DNA of 64,000 nucleotides from Gulosibacter sediminis (GTDB taxonomy: Bacteria > Actinomycetota > Actinomycetes > Actinomycetales > Microbacteriaceae). Below are positions 15,221 through 23,149 of this stretch, piece by piece. The number at the start of each line of letters is the position of its first letter. Position 1 is the first letter of the stretch. The notes under the pieces were generated by a model, which was given only the letters and a program-made list of their open reading frames with translations, did no database searches and was not told the DNA's origin. The stretch covers positions 620,001 to 684,000 of the forward strand of contig NZ_CP097160.1 in the NCBI RefSeq assembly GCF_023370115.1, written 5' to 3'. The translations under genes and the position numbers were made by a program.

Positions 15221-16567
15221 CTAGGGGCGAGTTGTCGCGAAGTCCTGCTCGTCGGCACCGTGCTGCATCGAGCGATCCTTCGTCTCGGGCATCATGGCGA
15301 ACAGCACGACCAGCGCGAGCACCGAGACCGCCGCGATGTACCAGGCCGGCGAGACATTCGATCCGGTCATTGCGATGAGCGCCGTCGCAAGCAATGGCGC
15401 CGTGCCACCGAAGACCGTAAAGGCGAGGTTGTAGCTGATCGATGCGCCGGTGTAGCGAACCCGTGCCGGGAACATCTCGACGTAGGCAGGGCCCGCGGGC
15501 CCGAACACGAGGCCGAGCGCGAGACCGAGCAGGCCCTGCGCGACAATGGCCGCCCACAGGGTGCCGGTGCCGACGAGGAAGTAGGCTGGCAGCGAGACGA
15601 TCGCGCTGAACGCGATCGCGATCAGGAGCATCTTGCGGCGCCCGATCTTGTCGGAGATCGCCGCCGAAACCGGCACTATCACGAAGGTGATCAGCAGCGC
15701 GATGCTGTTCGAGATGAGTGCGTCGTCGGAGGAGAGCCCGATCGTCACGGTCATGTACGAGTAGAAGTAGCCCGTGAGCGAGTAGTACCCGAGGCTCGCC
15801 ACCGCCGACATCGCAAACACCACGAGCATCGCGCGCCAGTGCGTCGCGAACACGGTGCGAATCGGTGCCGACTCGACCGCCTTCGACTTGCGCATCTCGA
15901 CGTACGCGGGCGACTCATCGACGCGGGTGCGGATGTAGAGGCCGACGATGGCGAGCGGTGCGCCGAGCAGGAACGGCACGCGCCAGCCCCACTCGTGGTA
16001 CGCCTCGGGCGCCATGATCGCCGTGAGCCAGAGCACGAGCAGCGCCGCGAGCACGGGTGGCAAGTTCGACGCCGTGTAGACGAAGCCGACGTTGCGGCCG
16101 CGTGTCGCGATCGGAGAGTGCTCCGCCACGAACGAGTTCGAGCCAATCGTCTCGCCCGCGGCGGAGAGGCCCTGCAGCATCCGCAGCACGATGAGCAGGA
16201 TCGGCGCGAAGATGCCGATGACCGCATACGTCGGCAGCAGACCGATGAGCGTGGTGCTCACACCCATGAGCAGGATGACCATCGCGAGGACGCGCTTTCG
16301 CCCGAAGCGGTCGCCGAGCGCGCCGATGAGGAACGCGCCAACCGGCCGGGCGATGAACCCGACCGAGTACACCGCGAACGTCGACAGCAGCGCCGACGCC
16401 GGGTCGAACTCGGGGAAGAACAGGCTGGCGATGACCGGTGCGGCGTAGGCGTACACCGCGAAGTCGAACCACTCGACAAAGTGCCCGATGGCCGAGGCGG
16501 CCATCACCTTGCCGATGCCTTTCTTGGCGGCGGTATCGGTTGACGTTGTTGGTTGTTGCGTTGACAT
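15221..16567 (-). CDS. MFS transporter, metabolite:H+ symporter type
   Basis: A 448-aa permease with twelve hydrophobic segments. The N-terminal motif SAIGHFVEWFDFAVYAY and the loop GDRFGRKRVL are typical of the metabolite:H+ symporter subfamily that carries compounds such as alpha-ketoglutarate, proline, betaine or shikimate. Its position in the cluster suggests it brings in hydroxyproline or a related imino acid; this is inference. GAGGAG sits 6 nt before the ATG. It is downstream of, and co-directional with, the AGCS symporter gene, with 35 bp between them. Confidence 0.9.
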   Translation of the reverse strand: MSTQQPTTSTDTAAKKGIGKVMAASAIGHFVEWFDFAVYAYAAPVIASLFFPEFDPASALLSTFAVYSVGFIARPVGAFLIGALGDRFGRKRVLAMVILLMGVSTTLIGLLPTYAVIGIFAPILLIVLRMLQGLSAAGETIGSNSFVAEHSPIATRGRNVGFVYTASNLPPVLAALLVLWLTAIMAPEAYHEWGWRVPFLLGAPLAIVGLYIRTRVDESPAYVEMRKSKAVESAPIRTVFATHWRAMLVVFAMSAVASLGYYSLTGYFYSYMTVTIGLSSDDALISNSIALLITFVIVPVSAAISDKIGRRKMLLIAIAFSAIVSLPAYFLVGTGTLWAAIVAQGLLGLALGLVFGPAGPAYVEMFPARVRYTGASISYNLAFTVFGGTAPLLATALIAMTGSNVSPAWYIAAVSVLALVVLFAMMPETKDRSMQHGADEQDFATTRP

Positions 16568-16602
16568 GGGGACTCCTCGTGATGGTGCGTAGGCGGGGAG
16601 AG

Positions 16603-18141
16603 TTACCGGTTGTCGGAGTTATCGATCTCTCGTTGGAGGTGGCGACGCTCCTCGGTCGGGATGGGGGTGGTGGCGCTCGGCGCTAGCCAGAAGTCGGCGC
16701 CGGTGATGCCGTGGTCTTCGGGATGGAAGACCGGGTCTTTGCCGGCCTTTCGCTGTCGCTCGTAGTCGCGGTAGACCTTGCGCACGACCGGCAGCAGCAG
16801 GATGATGCTCGCCATGTTGATGAAGCCGAGCACGACGTAGCCGATGTCGCCGGCGGCCCACATCATGTCGGCCGAGATCACGCCGCCGACGAACGAGATC
16901 ACGAGCGAACCGATCTTGAGCACCCACAGGGCGGTGTTGTTCACCTTTTCCTTCGTGAGGAAGATGAGGTTCGACGAGGCGATGTAGTAGAACGCGACCT
17001 GGCTCGTGAAGGCGAACAGGAAGATCGCGACGGCGACGAATGCCGAGCCGAAGCCGGGGAAGACCGTGTCAATCGCGGCCTGCGCGTTCGCGCCGCCGGT
17101 CACGAGGTCGGCCGGGATGTTGCCCTGGTGGATCAGCTCGCCCGCGGGCGTGATGACGTTGAACGAGTCGGTTGCGACGATGAGCAGGCCCGTGGCCATG
17201 CAGACGAACAGCACGTCGACGTAGATCGAGAAGGCCTGCACGAGGCCCTGCTTGCCGGGGTGGCTCACCTTGGCGGCGGCCGCGCCGTAGGTTCCCTCGC
17301 CGACGCCCGCGACCGAGGTGAAGATCGCGCGGCGGATGCCCCAGGTGATCGCGAAGCCGAGGATGCCGCCGAACACCTCGTGCGCGCCGAACGCGCTCGA
17401 GATGATGACGCTGACAGTCTCGGGGATCGCCTGGAAGTTCCAGAAGATGACGACGAGCGCGACGATGATGTAGCCAGCCGCCATGAACGGCACGATGAGC
17501 TGCGCGACGTTGACGATGCGCTTCGTGCCGCCGATGATCACGAGGCCGAGGAGCACGGTCACGATCGTCGCGGTGATCCACGGGTCGATGCCGAAGGCGT
17601 ACTCAACGCTCGACGAGATGTTGTTCGACTGGATGCCCGGCACGAGGAAGCCGTAGGCGAGGAACGCGACGAGCGCGGCGACCACTGCGAGCCAGCGCAG
17701 CTTGAGACCGTGGTAAATGTAATAGGGAATGCCGCCTCGGTGTTCGCCGTCGATGCGGCGCTTGTACACCTGGGCGAGGGTCGACTCGGCGTACGAGCTC
17801 GCCGCGCCGAGCAGGCCGGTTACGGCCATCCAGAAGATCGCGCCGGGGCCGCCGGCCGCGATGGCGGTCGCGACACCGGCGATCGCGCCGACGCCGACGC
17901 GGCTCGAGAGCGTGAGCGCAAGCGCCTGGAAAGAGGAGACGCCGCCGTCTTCGTCCTTGTTTCCGCCGCTCGTGATGAGGCGGATCATGTCGGGGAAGCG
18001 GCGGACCTGGGTGAACTTAACAACGATGGTGAACAGCAGGCCGAGCGCGAGCGCGAGATACGCGAGCCACTCCCAGCCAATATTGCCAATGGTCTGGAGT
18101 ACGCCGGTGAGCGAGTCCATGAATCCTGATAGCCCGTCCAT
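16603..18141 (-). CDS. Sodium:alanine symporter family (AGCS) protein
   Basis: A 512-aa amino-acid/Na+ symporter with about eleven membrane helices. Family signatures visible include SSRVGVGAIAGVATAI and GGPGAIFWMAVTGLLGAASSY near residues 80-115, and SVAGVGEGTYGAAAA. Members move alanine, glycine or other small neutral amino acids with sodium. Here the substrate is probably linked to the hydroxyproline island. AAGGAACC lies before the ATG. The 17-bp operator at 18219-18235 is 78 bp upstream of its start, between it and the divergent GntR gene. Confidence 0.92.
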   Translation of the reverse strand: MDGLSGFMDSLTGVLQTIGNIGWEWLAYLALALGLLFTIVVKFTQVRRFPDMIRLITSGGNKDEDGGVSSFQALALTLSSRVGVGAIAGVATAIAAGGPGAIFWMAVTGLLGAASSYAESTLAQVYKRRIDGEHRGGIPYYIYHGLKLRWLAVVAALVAFLAYGFLVPGIQSNNISSSVEYAFGIDPWITATIVTVLLGLVIIGGTKRIVNVAQLIVPFMAAGYIIVALVVIFWNFQAIPETVSVIISSAFGAHEVFGGILGFAITWGIRRAIFTSVAGVGEGTYGAAAAKVSHPGKQGLVQAFSIYVDVLFVCMATGLLIVATDSFNVITPAGELIHQGNIPADLVTGGANAQAAIDTVFPGFGSAFVAVAIFLFAFTSQVAFYYIASSNLIFLTKEKVNNTALWVLKIGSLVISFVGGVISADMMWAAGDIGYVVLGFINMASIILLLPVVRKVYRDYERQRKAGKDPVFHPEDHGITGADFWLAPSATTPIPTEERRHLQREIDNSDNR

Positions 18142-18218
18142 TTGGTTCCTTCACGTCGTCGTGGTGTGCCTGGAATCGGAGCCGCTCTGCCTGTAGGTGC
18201 GCAGCGCGGCTTGCTGGT

Positions 18219-18235
18219 TAATATGTGACATATTA
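18219..18235. promoter_or_regulatory. GntR operator, perfect palindrome
   Basis: TAATATGTGACATATTA is a perfect 8+8 bp palindrome around a central G. It lies between the divergent symporter and GntR genes. The same word occurs with one change at 19081-19097. The AT-rich halves double as -10-like sequence, so the regulator would repress both directions, including its own gene. Confidence 0.78.
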
Positions 18236-18364
18236 CAAGTGGTCGTCAAGTTGTCGAGGGTTCCGCGTGAATTTCCTTACATTCGAATTGGCTCGAAGAA
18301 AGCAGTGCCGTGTCACGCGGTACCATGGGGCAGCCGCGTGGACAACCTGATGGAGCGTGATCAC

Positions 18365-19036
18365 ATGGCCTTTTCTATTGGTGCCGATGTCGCGAGCCGC
18401 CCGAGTCTTCGCGCGCAGGTTGAGCGTGCCCTGTCGGCCGCCATCGTCTCGGGGCAGCTCGAGCCGGGGGAGCTGCTCACGGTGCCCACGCTTGCCGTGA
18501 AGTTTGAGGTGTCGGCGACTCCCGTGCGTGAGGCGCTCCTCGACCTCGCGCACCGCGGGCTGGTCGAACCCGTGCGCAACAAGGGTTTCCGGGTGACCGC
18601 GGTGTCGGATGCGGAGCTCGAGTCGCTCGCGAAGATTCGCCTGCTGCTCGAACCGCCGAGCATGCGCGACCTCGCGCCGAACTTCGACCTCGAGCGCGAA
18701 GCCGAGATGCGCGAGCTGGCCGACCGCATCACGCAGGGCGCGAAGGAGGTCGACCTCAAGCTCTACCTCGAGGCCGACGTGGAGTTCCACTCGCGGCTCA
18801 CCTCGATGCTCGGCAATCCGCTGCTGACACAGCTCGTCGACGATCTGCGCACCCGCGCCCGTCTCACGAATCTGCAGAGGATGGCCGAATCGGGGCACCT
18901 CGATGCCTCGGCGGCGGAGCATCACGAGCTCGTGGATGCCCTGGTCGCGCACGACATGGAACTCGCCGAAGAGATCATGCGGCGCCACGTCGGGCACACC
19001 GTCGGCATCTGGGCTGGGCGCGCCGAAACCGAGTAG
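18365..19036 (+). CDS. GntR-family regulator, FadR/FCD type
   Basis: A 223-aa transcription factor. The winged helix is at about residues 12-80, with the recognition region LAVKFEVSATPVREALLDLA. The C-terminal FCD ligand domain includes DVEFHSRL and AEHHELVDALVAHDMELAEE, where the Asp and His residues form the usual metal/ligand site. It sits in the middle of the hydroxyproline island and most likely represses it until the inducer appears. The ATG at 18365 has GGAG 9 nt upstream; an ATG at 18350 is less well placed. Confidence 0.9.
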   Translation: MAFSIGADVASRPSLRAQVERALSAAIVSGQLEPGELLTVPTLAVKFEVSATPVREALLDLAHRGLVEPVRNKGFRVTAVSDAELESLAKIRLLLEPPSMRDLAPNFDLEREAEMRELADRITQGAKEVDLKLYLEADVEFHSRLTSMLGNPLLTQLVDDLRTRARLTNLQRMAESGHLDASAAEHHELVDALVAHDMELAEEIMRRHVGHTVGIWAGRAETE

Positions 19037-19080
19037 CGCGAGCCTGGCGGGGCTGCTTGCGAAGCGCGCATCCCACGCTT

Positions 19081-19097
19081 TAATGTGTGACATATTA
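19081..19097 (+). promoter_or_regulatory. GntR operator before the dehydrogenase operon
   Basis: TAATGTGTGACATATTA matches the palindrome at 18219 in 16 of 17 positions. It lies 31 bp before the ATG at 19128 and overlaps the likely -10, so the four-gene operon behind it should be under the same control. Confidence 0.75.
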
Positions 19098-19127
19098 CTC
19101 ACGCAGAAGTGACCACAGGGAGCGAAT

Positions 19128-20327
19128 ATGGCCTTTGACATCGCCGTCATCGGCGCGGGCATCGTCGGCGCCGCGTGCGCCCACGCGCTCGCGACCCGCG
19201 GCGCATCCGTCGCCGTGCTCGACCGCTCGCTGCCTGCATCCGGCACGAGCAGCCACTGCGAGGGCAACCTGCTCGTCTCAGACAAGGGGCCAGGGCCCGA
19301 GCTTGACCTCGCCCGGCACTCGCTCGCGATGTGGCCGACCCTCGCGCGCGAGATCGAGGATGAGCTGGGCCAAGGAATGCCGTCGCTCGAGTTCGAGCCG
19401 AAGGGCGGCATCGTCGTGACGACGACCGCCGCGGGCGCGCAGCCCCTGCTCGACTTCGCAGGGAAGCAGCGTGCGGCGGGCATCGACGCGCGCGTGCTCA
19501 CCATTGCCGAGGCACTCGAGCGCGAGCCGTGGCTCAACCCCGAGTGCACGGCCGCGGTGTATTACCCCGAGGATGCGCAGATCCAGCCAACGATTGCGAC
19601 TGAGGGTTTGCTCGCGGTCGCGAAGAAGCACGGTGCGCAGGTGTTCGGGCGCACCGAGGTGACCGGGCTCGTGCGCGACGCGAGTGGCGCGGTCACGGGC
19701 GTCGAGACTGCCACCGGCACCATTGCGGCGAAGTCGGTCGTGATCGCCGCGGGCCCCTGGACTGGCGAGCTCTCGCAGCGATTCGGCGCACCCGTGCCGG
19801 TGGCCCCGCGGCGGGGTAACGTGCTCGTCACCTCGCGCATGCCGCACCGCGTGTTCCACAAGGTCTACGACGGCGACTATTTCGGGGCGACCCAGTCAGC
19901 CGACGCCGCCCTGCAGACGGCCGCGGTGATCGAATCGTCGCAGGCCGGCACCGTGCTCATCGGCTCGAGTCGCGAGCAGGTCGGCTTCGACGAGTCGATG
20001 CGGGCGCGCGTGCTTGGCGAGATGGCGCAGAAGGCGCTCCGGGTGTTCCCGTTCCTCGCCGAGGCGAGCATCATGCGCAGCTACGGCGGGTTCCGCCCTT
20101 ACATGCCCGACCACCTTCCCGTCGCGAGCGACGACCCGCGCGTGCCCGGCCTGTTCTTCGCCTCGGGGCACGAGGGCGCGGGCATTGGGCTCTCGGTCGT
20201 CACCGCCGAGATCCTCGCCGCGCTCATCCTCGGCGGCACCCCGCGCAGCGCGCTCGGCCCGATCGAGACCGAGCCCTTCGACCTGCGCCGGCCCTCGCTC
20301 GCCAGCTACCTCAAGGAGGCCGCATGA
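19128..20327 (+). CDS. FAD-dependent oxidoreductase, D-hydroxyproline dehydrogenase subunit (DAO family)
   Basis: A 399-aa D-amino-acid-oxidase/glycine-oxidase type flavoprotein. It shows the dinucleotide fold IAVIGAGIVGAACAHALATR at the N-terminus and the late family motif GHEGAGIGLSVVTAE. In D-hydroxyproline dehydrogenase complexes this is the catalytic subunit that oxidises cis-4-hydroxy-D-proline to the pyrroline. It is translationally coupled (ATGA overlap) to the [2Fe-2S] subunit gene, and the third subunit follows, the three-gene arrangement known for the multimeric enzyme. The exact substrate is inferred from context. Confidence 0.85.
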   Translation: MAFDIAVIGAGIVGAACAHALATRGASVAVLDRSLPASGTSSHCEGNLLVSDKGPGPELDLARHSLAMWPTLAREIEDELGQGMPSLEFEPKGGIVVTTTAAGAQPLLDFAGKQRAAGIDARVLTIAEALEREPWLNPECTAAVYYPEDAQIQPTIATEGLLAVAKKHGAQVFGRTEVTGLVRDASGAVTGVETATGTIAAKSVVIAAGPWTGELSQRFGAPVPVAPRRGNVLVTSRMPHRVFHKVYDGDYFGATQSADAALQTAAVIESSQAGTVLIGSSREQVGFDESMRARVLGEMAQKALRVFPFLAEASIMRSYGGFRPYMPDHLPVASDDPRVPGLFFASGHEGAGIGLSVVTAEILAALILGGTPRSALGPIETEPFDLRRPSLASYLKEAA

Positions 20328-20647
20328 CCGCTCGGCTCATCCGCGCCGAAGACGACCCGATCGAGCGCCGGGCGGCCGCGCGTCTCACCGCGACGTTCGA
20401 TGGCAAGCACCTTGAAGGCGAGGCCGGCCAGACCGTGGCCGGCCTGCTGCTCGCCAACGGCATCGACTCGTGGCGCACGACGAGCGTCAACGGACGACCC
20501 CGCGGGCTCTTCTGCGGTATCGGCGTCTGCTTCGACTGCATCGTCACGGTGAACGACGAGCGCGATGTGCGCGCGTGCCAGCGGCGGGTGCAGGACGGCG
20601 ACGTCGTCTGCCCGCAGCACGACGAACTTCCGGAGGTGAAGCACTGA
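20324..20647 (+). CDS. [2Fe-2S] ferredoxin-like subunit of the dehydrogenase
   Basis: A 107-aa protein of the BFD-unlike, plant-ferredoxin-fold type that accompanies multimeric amino-acid dehydrogenases. Cys64, Cys69, Cys72 and Cys85 give the pattern C-x4-C-x2-C-x12-C needed for one [2Fe-2S] cluster (CGIGVCFDC). It overlaps the preceding gene by 4 bp and the following gene by one base, so the three subunits are made in step. It should carry electrons between the flavin subunits. Confidence 0.88.
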   Translation: MTARLIRAEDDPIERRAAARLTATFDGKHLEGEAGQTVAGLLLANGIDSWRTTSVNGRPRGLFCGIGVCFDCIVTVNDERDVRACQRRVQDGDVVCPQHDELPEVKH

Positions 20648-22110
20648 TGGCGGGGGAGACCTCACGCAACAGGCACGTTGTCGTGGTCGGCGGCGGCCCG
20701 GCTGGCCTCGCCGCTGCTGCCGCCGCGATCGCGGCAAGCGCTCGGGTCACATTGCTCGAGTCGGGCGACGAACTCGGCGGCCAGTTCTGGCGGCACCTTC
20801 CGCAGGAACGTGCCGGCGCGAAGGAATCGCGGTTGCACCACAACTGGTCGACCTACACGCAGCTGCGCGACACCGTGCTCGGCGCGGCCTGCTGCGAAGT
20901 GCTCACGAACGCCCAGGTCTGGTCGCTTGAGCGCGACCCGCAGGGCAGCATCCAGCTCAACATCGCCCGCGGTCCGGTCGACTCCGGTAGCCGCGAGACC
21001 TTCCAACTCGCGCCGGATGCGCTCGTGCTCGCGACGGGCGCGCACGACCGCACCCTGCCGTTCCCCGGCTGGACCCTCCCGGGCGTCTTCACCGCCGGCG
21101 CCGCGCAGGCCTTTGCGAAGAGTGAGCGCATCGCGCTCGGCCAGAAGGTCGTCATTGCTGGCGCGGGCCCGTTCCTGCTGCCGGTGATGACGTCGCTCGT
21201 CTCGGCGAACGCGAACGTCGTCGGCGTGTTCGAGGCAAACCCGCTGCGCAACTTGGGCGGCTGGGTCGCCGACCGCCCCTGGAAGCTGGCCGGCGCATCC
21301 CACAAGGCGGGCGAGCTGCTCGAGTACGTGGGCGCGCACGTGCGCCACCGCGTGCCCTACAAGACCGGCCGCGCCGTCGTCGCGGCCCACGGCACCGACC
21401 GCGTCGAGGCGGTCACCATCGCCAAGGTGGACCGCAACTGGCGCCCGATCGCCGGCACCGAGCGGCGGTACGCTGCCGACGCGGTTTGTGTGAGTCACGG
21501 CTTCACGCCCCGCATCGAACTTGCGATCGCGGCAGGCTGCGACATCTCGCCGCAGAAGTTCGTGCGCGTCGATGACGCCCAGCGCTCGAGCGTCGACGGC
21601 GTCTACGCCGCGGGCGAGATCACCTCGATCGGCGGCAGCGATGCCGCCCTCTACGAGGGGCAGATCGCCGGCCACTGCGCCGCCGGCGGCGACGTCGCCG
21701 ACCCCGAGCTGCGCCGCGCGGTGCGACAGCGCGCCACCTTTACTCACTTCGCCGGTCGGCTCGAGGCCGCCCACGGCATCCGCCCCGGCTGGACCTCCTG
21801 GCTCAGCGACGACACGACGCTCTGCCGCTGCGAAGAGACAAGCGTGAAGAGCTTCCGCTACACCGTCGCGGTGACCGGTTCGGCGGGCCTCCGCTCGACG
21901 AAGCTCACGACCCGCGCGGGGCTCGGCATCTGCCAGGGCCGCATCTGCGGCCGCAACGTCGAGGCGCTGCTCGCCGAGGCGACCGGCGACCCCGTCGGCG
22001 ACAGCGCGCGCACCGATCGACGACCGATCGTCGCGCCCATTCGACTTGCCGACCTCGCCACCGCTGGCGCCGCGGCGCCCACCACCTGCACCGAAGAAAG
22101 CGAAAGCTGA
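20647..22110 (+). CDS. FAD/NAD(P)-binding subunit with C-terminal [2Fe-2S] motif
   Basis: A 487-aa pyridine-nucleotide-disulfide-type flavoprotein. The FAD fold is VVVVGGGPAGLAAAAAA near the N-terminus and a second nucleotide fold (VVIAGAGPFLLPV) is mid-protein. The C-terminal 100 residues contain CRCEE and CQGRICG, the four cysteines of a BFD-like [2Fe-2S] site. This is the large electron-transfer subunit of hydroxyproline/opine-type dehydrogenases. The ATG at 20647 shares one base with the upstream TGA; a longer open frame from 20470 overlaps the ferredoxin gene and is rejected. Confidence 0.87.
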   Translation: MAGETSRNRHVVVVGGGPAGLAAAAAAIAASARVTLLESGDELGGQFWRHLPQERAGAKESRLHHNWSTYTQLRDTVLGAACCEVLTNAQVWSLERDPQGSIQLNIARGPVDSGSRETFQLAPDALVLATGAHDRTLPFPGWTLPGVFTAGAAQAFAKSERIALGQKVVIAGAGPFLLPVMTSLVSANANVVGVFEANPLRNLGGWVADRPWKLAGASHKAGELLEYVGAHVRHRVPYKTGRAVVAAHGTDRVEAVTIAKVDRNWRPIAGTERRYAADAVCVSHGFTPRIELAIAAGCDISPQKFVRVDDAQRSSVDGVYAAGEITSIGGSDAALYEGQIAGHCAAGGDVADPELRRAVRQRATFTHFAGRLEAAHGIRPGWTSWLSDDTTLCRCEETSVKSFRYTVAVTGSAGLRSTKLTTRAGLGICQGRICGRNVEALLAEATGDPVGDSARTDRRPIVAPIRLADLATAGAAAPTTCTEESES

Positions 22111-23111
22111 TGCGTTCGAAACTCCTGTTCTCTGCCGTTGACTCGCACACCGAGGGCATGCCGACGCGCGTCGTTACGGGCGGCTTCGCGCCGATTCCCG
22201 GCGAGACGATGAACGACAAGCGCCTCTACTTCCAGGAAAACCTTGACCACCTGCGCCGGCTGCTCATGACCGAGCCGCGCGGCCACGGCGCCATGAGCGG
22301 TTCGATTCTCATGCCGCCGACCCGCGACGACTGCGACTTCGGCGTCCTCTACATCGAGGTGTCGGGCCTGCTGCCGATGTGCGGCCACGGCACGATCGGC
22401 ACCGCGACGGTGCTCGTCGAGACCGGCATGGTCGAGGTCGTCGAGCCGGTCACGACCATCCGCCTCGACACCCCCGCCGGCCTCGTTATCGCGCGCGTCG
22501 CGGTGTCGGACGGCCACGCCGACTCGGTCACGATCGAGAACGTGCCGAGCTACACCGAACGGCTGGATGCGCAGGTCGAGGTGCCGGGGCTCGGCACGGT
22601 GCCGTACTCGCTCGCGTTCGGCGGCAACTTCTACGCGATGGTCGACCTCGACGACGTCGGCATCGAATTCGACCGCAAACACCAGCAGGAGATTCTGCAG
22701 GCCGGTCTGAAGATCATGGATGCGATCAACGAGACCCAGCCGCCGAAGCACCCGACGATCGAGGGCCTCGACCACGTGCACCATGTCGAGTTCATCGCGC
22801 CCGGCTCGACCGCTGAGTACTCGCGCCACGCCATGGCGATCTACCCGGGCTGGTTCGACCGCTCGCCCTGCGGCACCGGCACCTCGGCCCGCATGGCCGA
22901 GCTCTTCAGCCGCGGCGAGCTGCCGCTCGACACCGACTTCATCAACGAGTCGTTCATCGGTAGCCAGTTCACCGGCCGCCTCATCGCCGAGACCAAGGTC
23001 GGCAAGTACGACGCGGCCATCCCGACCATCACCGGCCGCGCCTGGGTGACCGGCATCGGCCAGTACCTGCTCGACCCGAGCGACCCGTTCCCCGAAGGGT
23101 TCGAGTTCTAG
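22110..23111 (+). CDS. 4-hydroxyproline 2-epimerase (proline racemase family)
   Basis: A 333-aa proline-racemase-fold enzyme. Both catalytic cysteines are present: Cys91 in MCGHGTIG and Cys254 in DRSPCGTGTSA. This fits an epimerase or racemase and argues against the trans-3-hydroxyproline dehydratase subgroup, in which the first Cys is replaced. With the D-hydroxyproline dehydrogenase genes just upstream, the likely reaction is trans-4-hydroxy-L-proline to cis-4-hydroxy-D-proline, the first step of the pathway. Start and upstream stop share one base (TGATG). It is the last gene of the operon. Confidence 0.88.
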   Translation: MRSKLLFSAVDSHTEGMPTRVVTGGFAPIPGETMNDKRLYFQENLDHLRRLLMTEPRGHGAMSGSILMPPTRDDCDFGVLYIEVSGLLPMCGHGTIGTATVLVETGMVEVVEPVTTIRLDTPAGLVIARVAVSDGHADSVTIENVPSYTERLDAQVEVPGLGTVPYSLAFGGNFYAMVDLDDVGIEFDRKHQQEILQAGLKIMDAINETQPPKHPTIEGLDHVHHVEFIAPGSTAEYSRHAMAIYPGWFDRSPCGTGTSARMAELFSRGELPLDTDFINESFIGSQFTGRLIAETKVGKYDAAIPTITGRAWVTGIGQYLLDPSDPFPEGFEF

Positions 23112-23118
23112 GCGCCCG

Positions 23119-23149
23119 CCTGCTGCGCGGCGGTTAGTCGCGCAGCAGG
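23119..23149. terminator. Bidirectional hairpin holding the glgB stop codon
   Basis: A perfect 11-bp stem CCTGCTGCGCG / CGCGCAGCAGG, arms 23119-23129 and 23139-23149. The loop at 23130-23138 contains the glgB stop (23134-23136). It ends both the epimerase operon and the convergent glg operon. Confidence 0.75.

Noticed and set aside
20470-20646. N-terminal extension of the large dehydrogenase subunit
   Set aside because: It overlaps the ferredoxin-like gene out of frame and is Arg-rich; the coupled TGATG start at 20647 begins just before the FAD fold.
13083-23111. Recent horizontal transfer of the hydroxyproline island
   Set aside because: Base composition and codon use look the same as the flanks, and there is no integrase, tRNA or flanking repeat. 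Only the operator sites are AT-rich.
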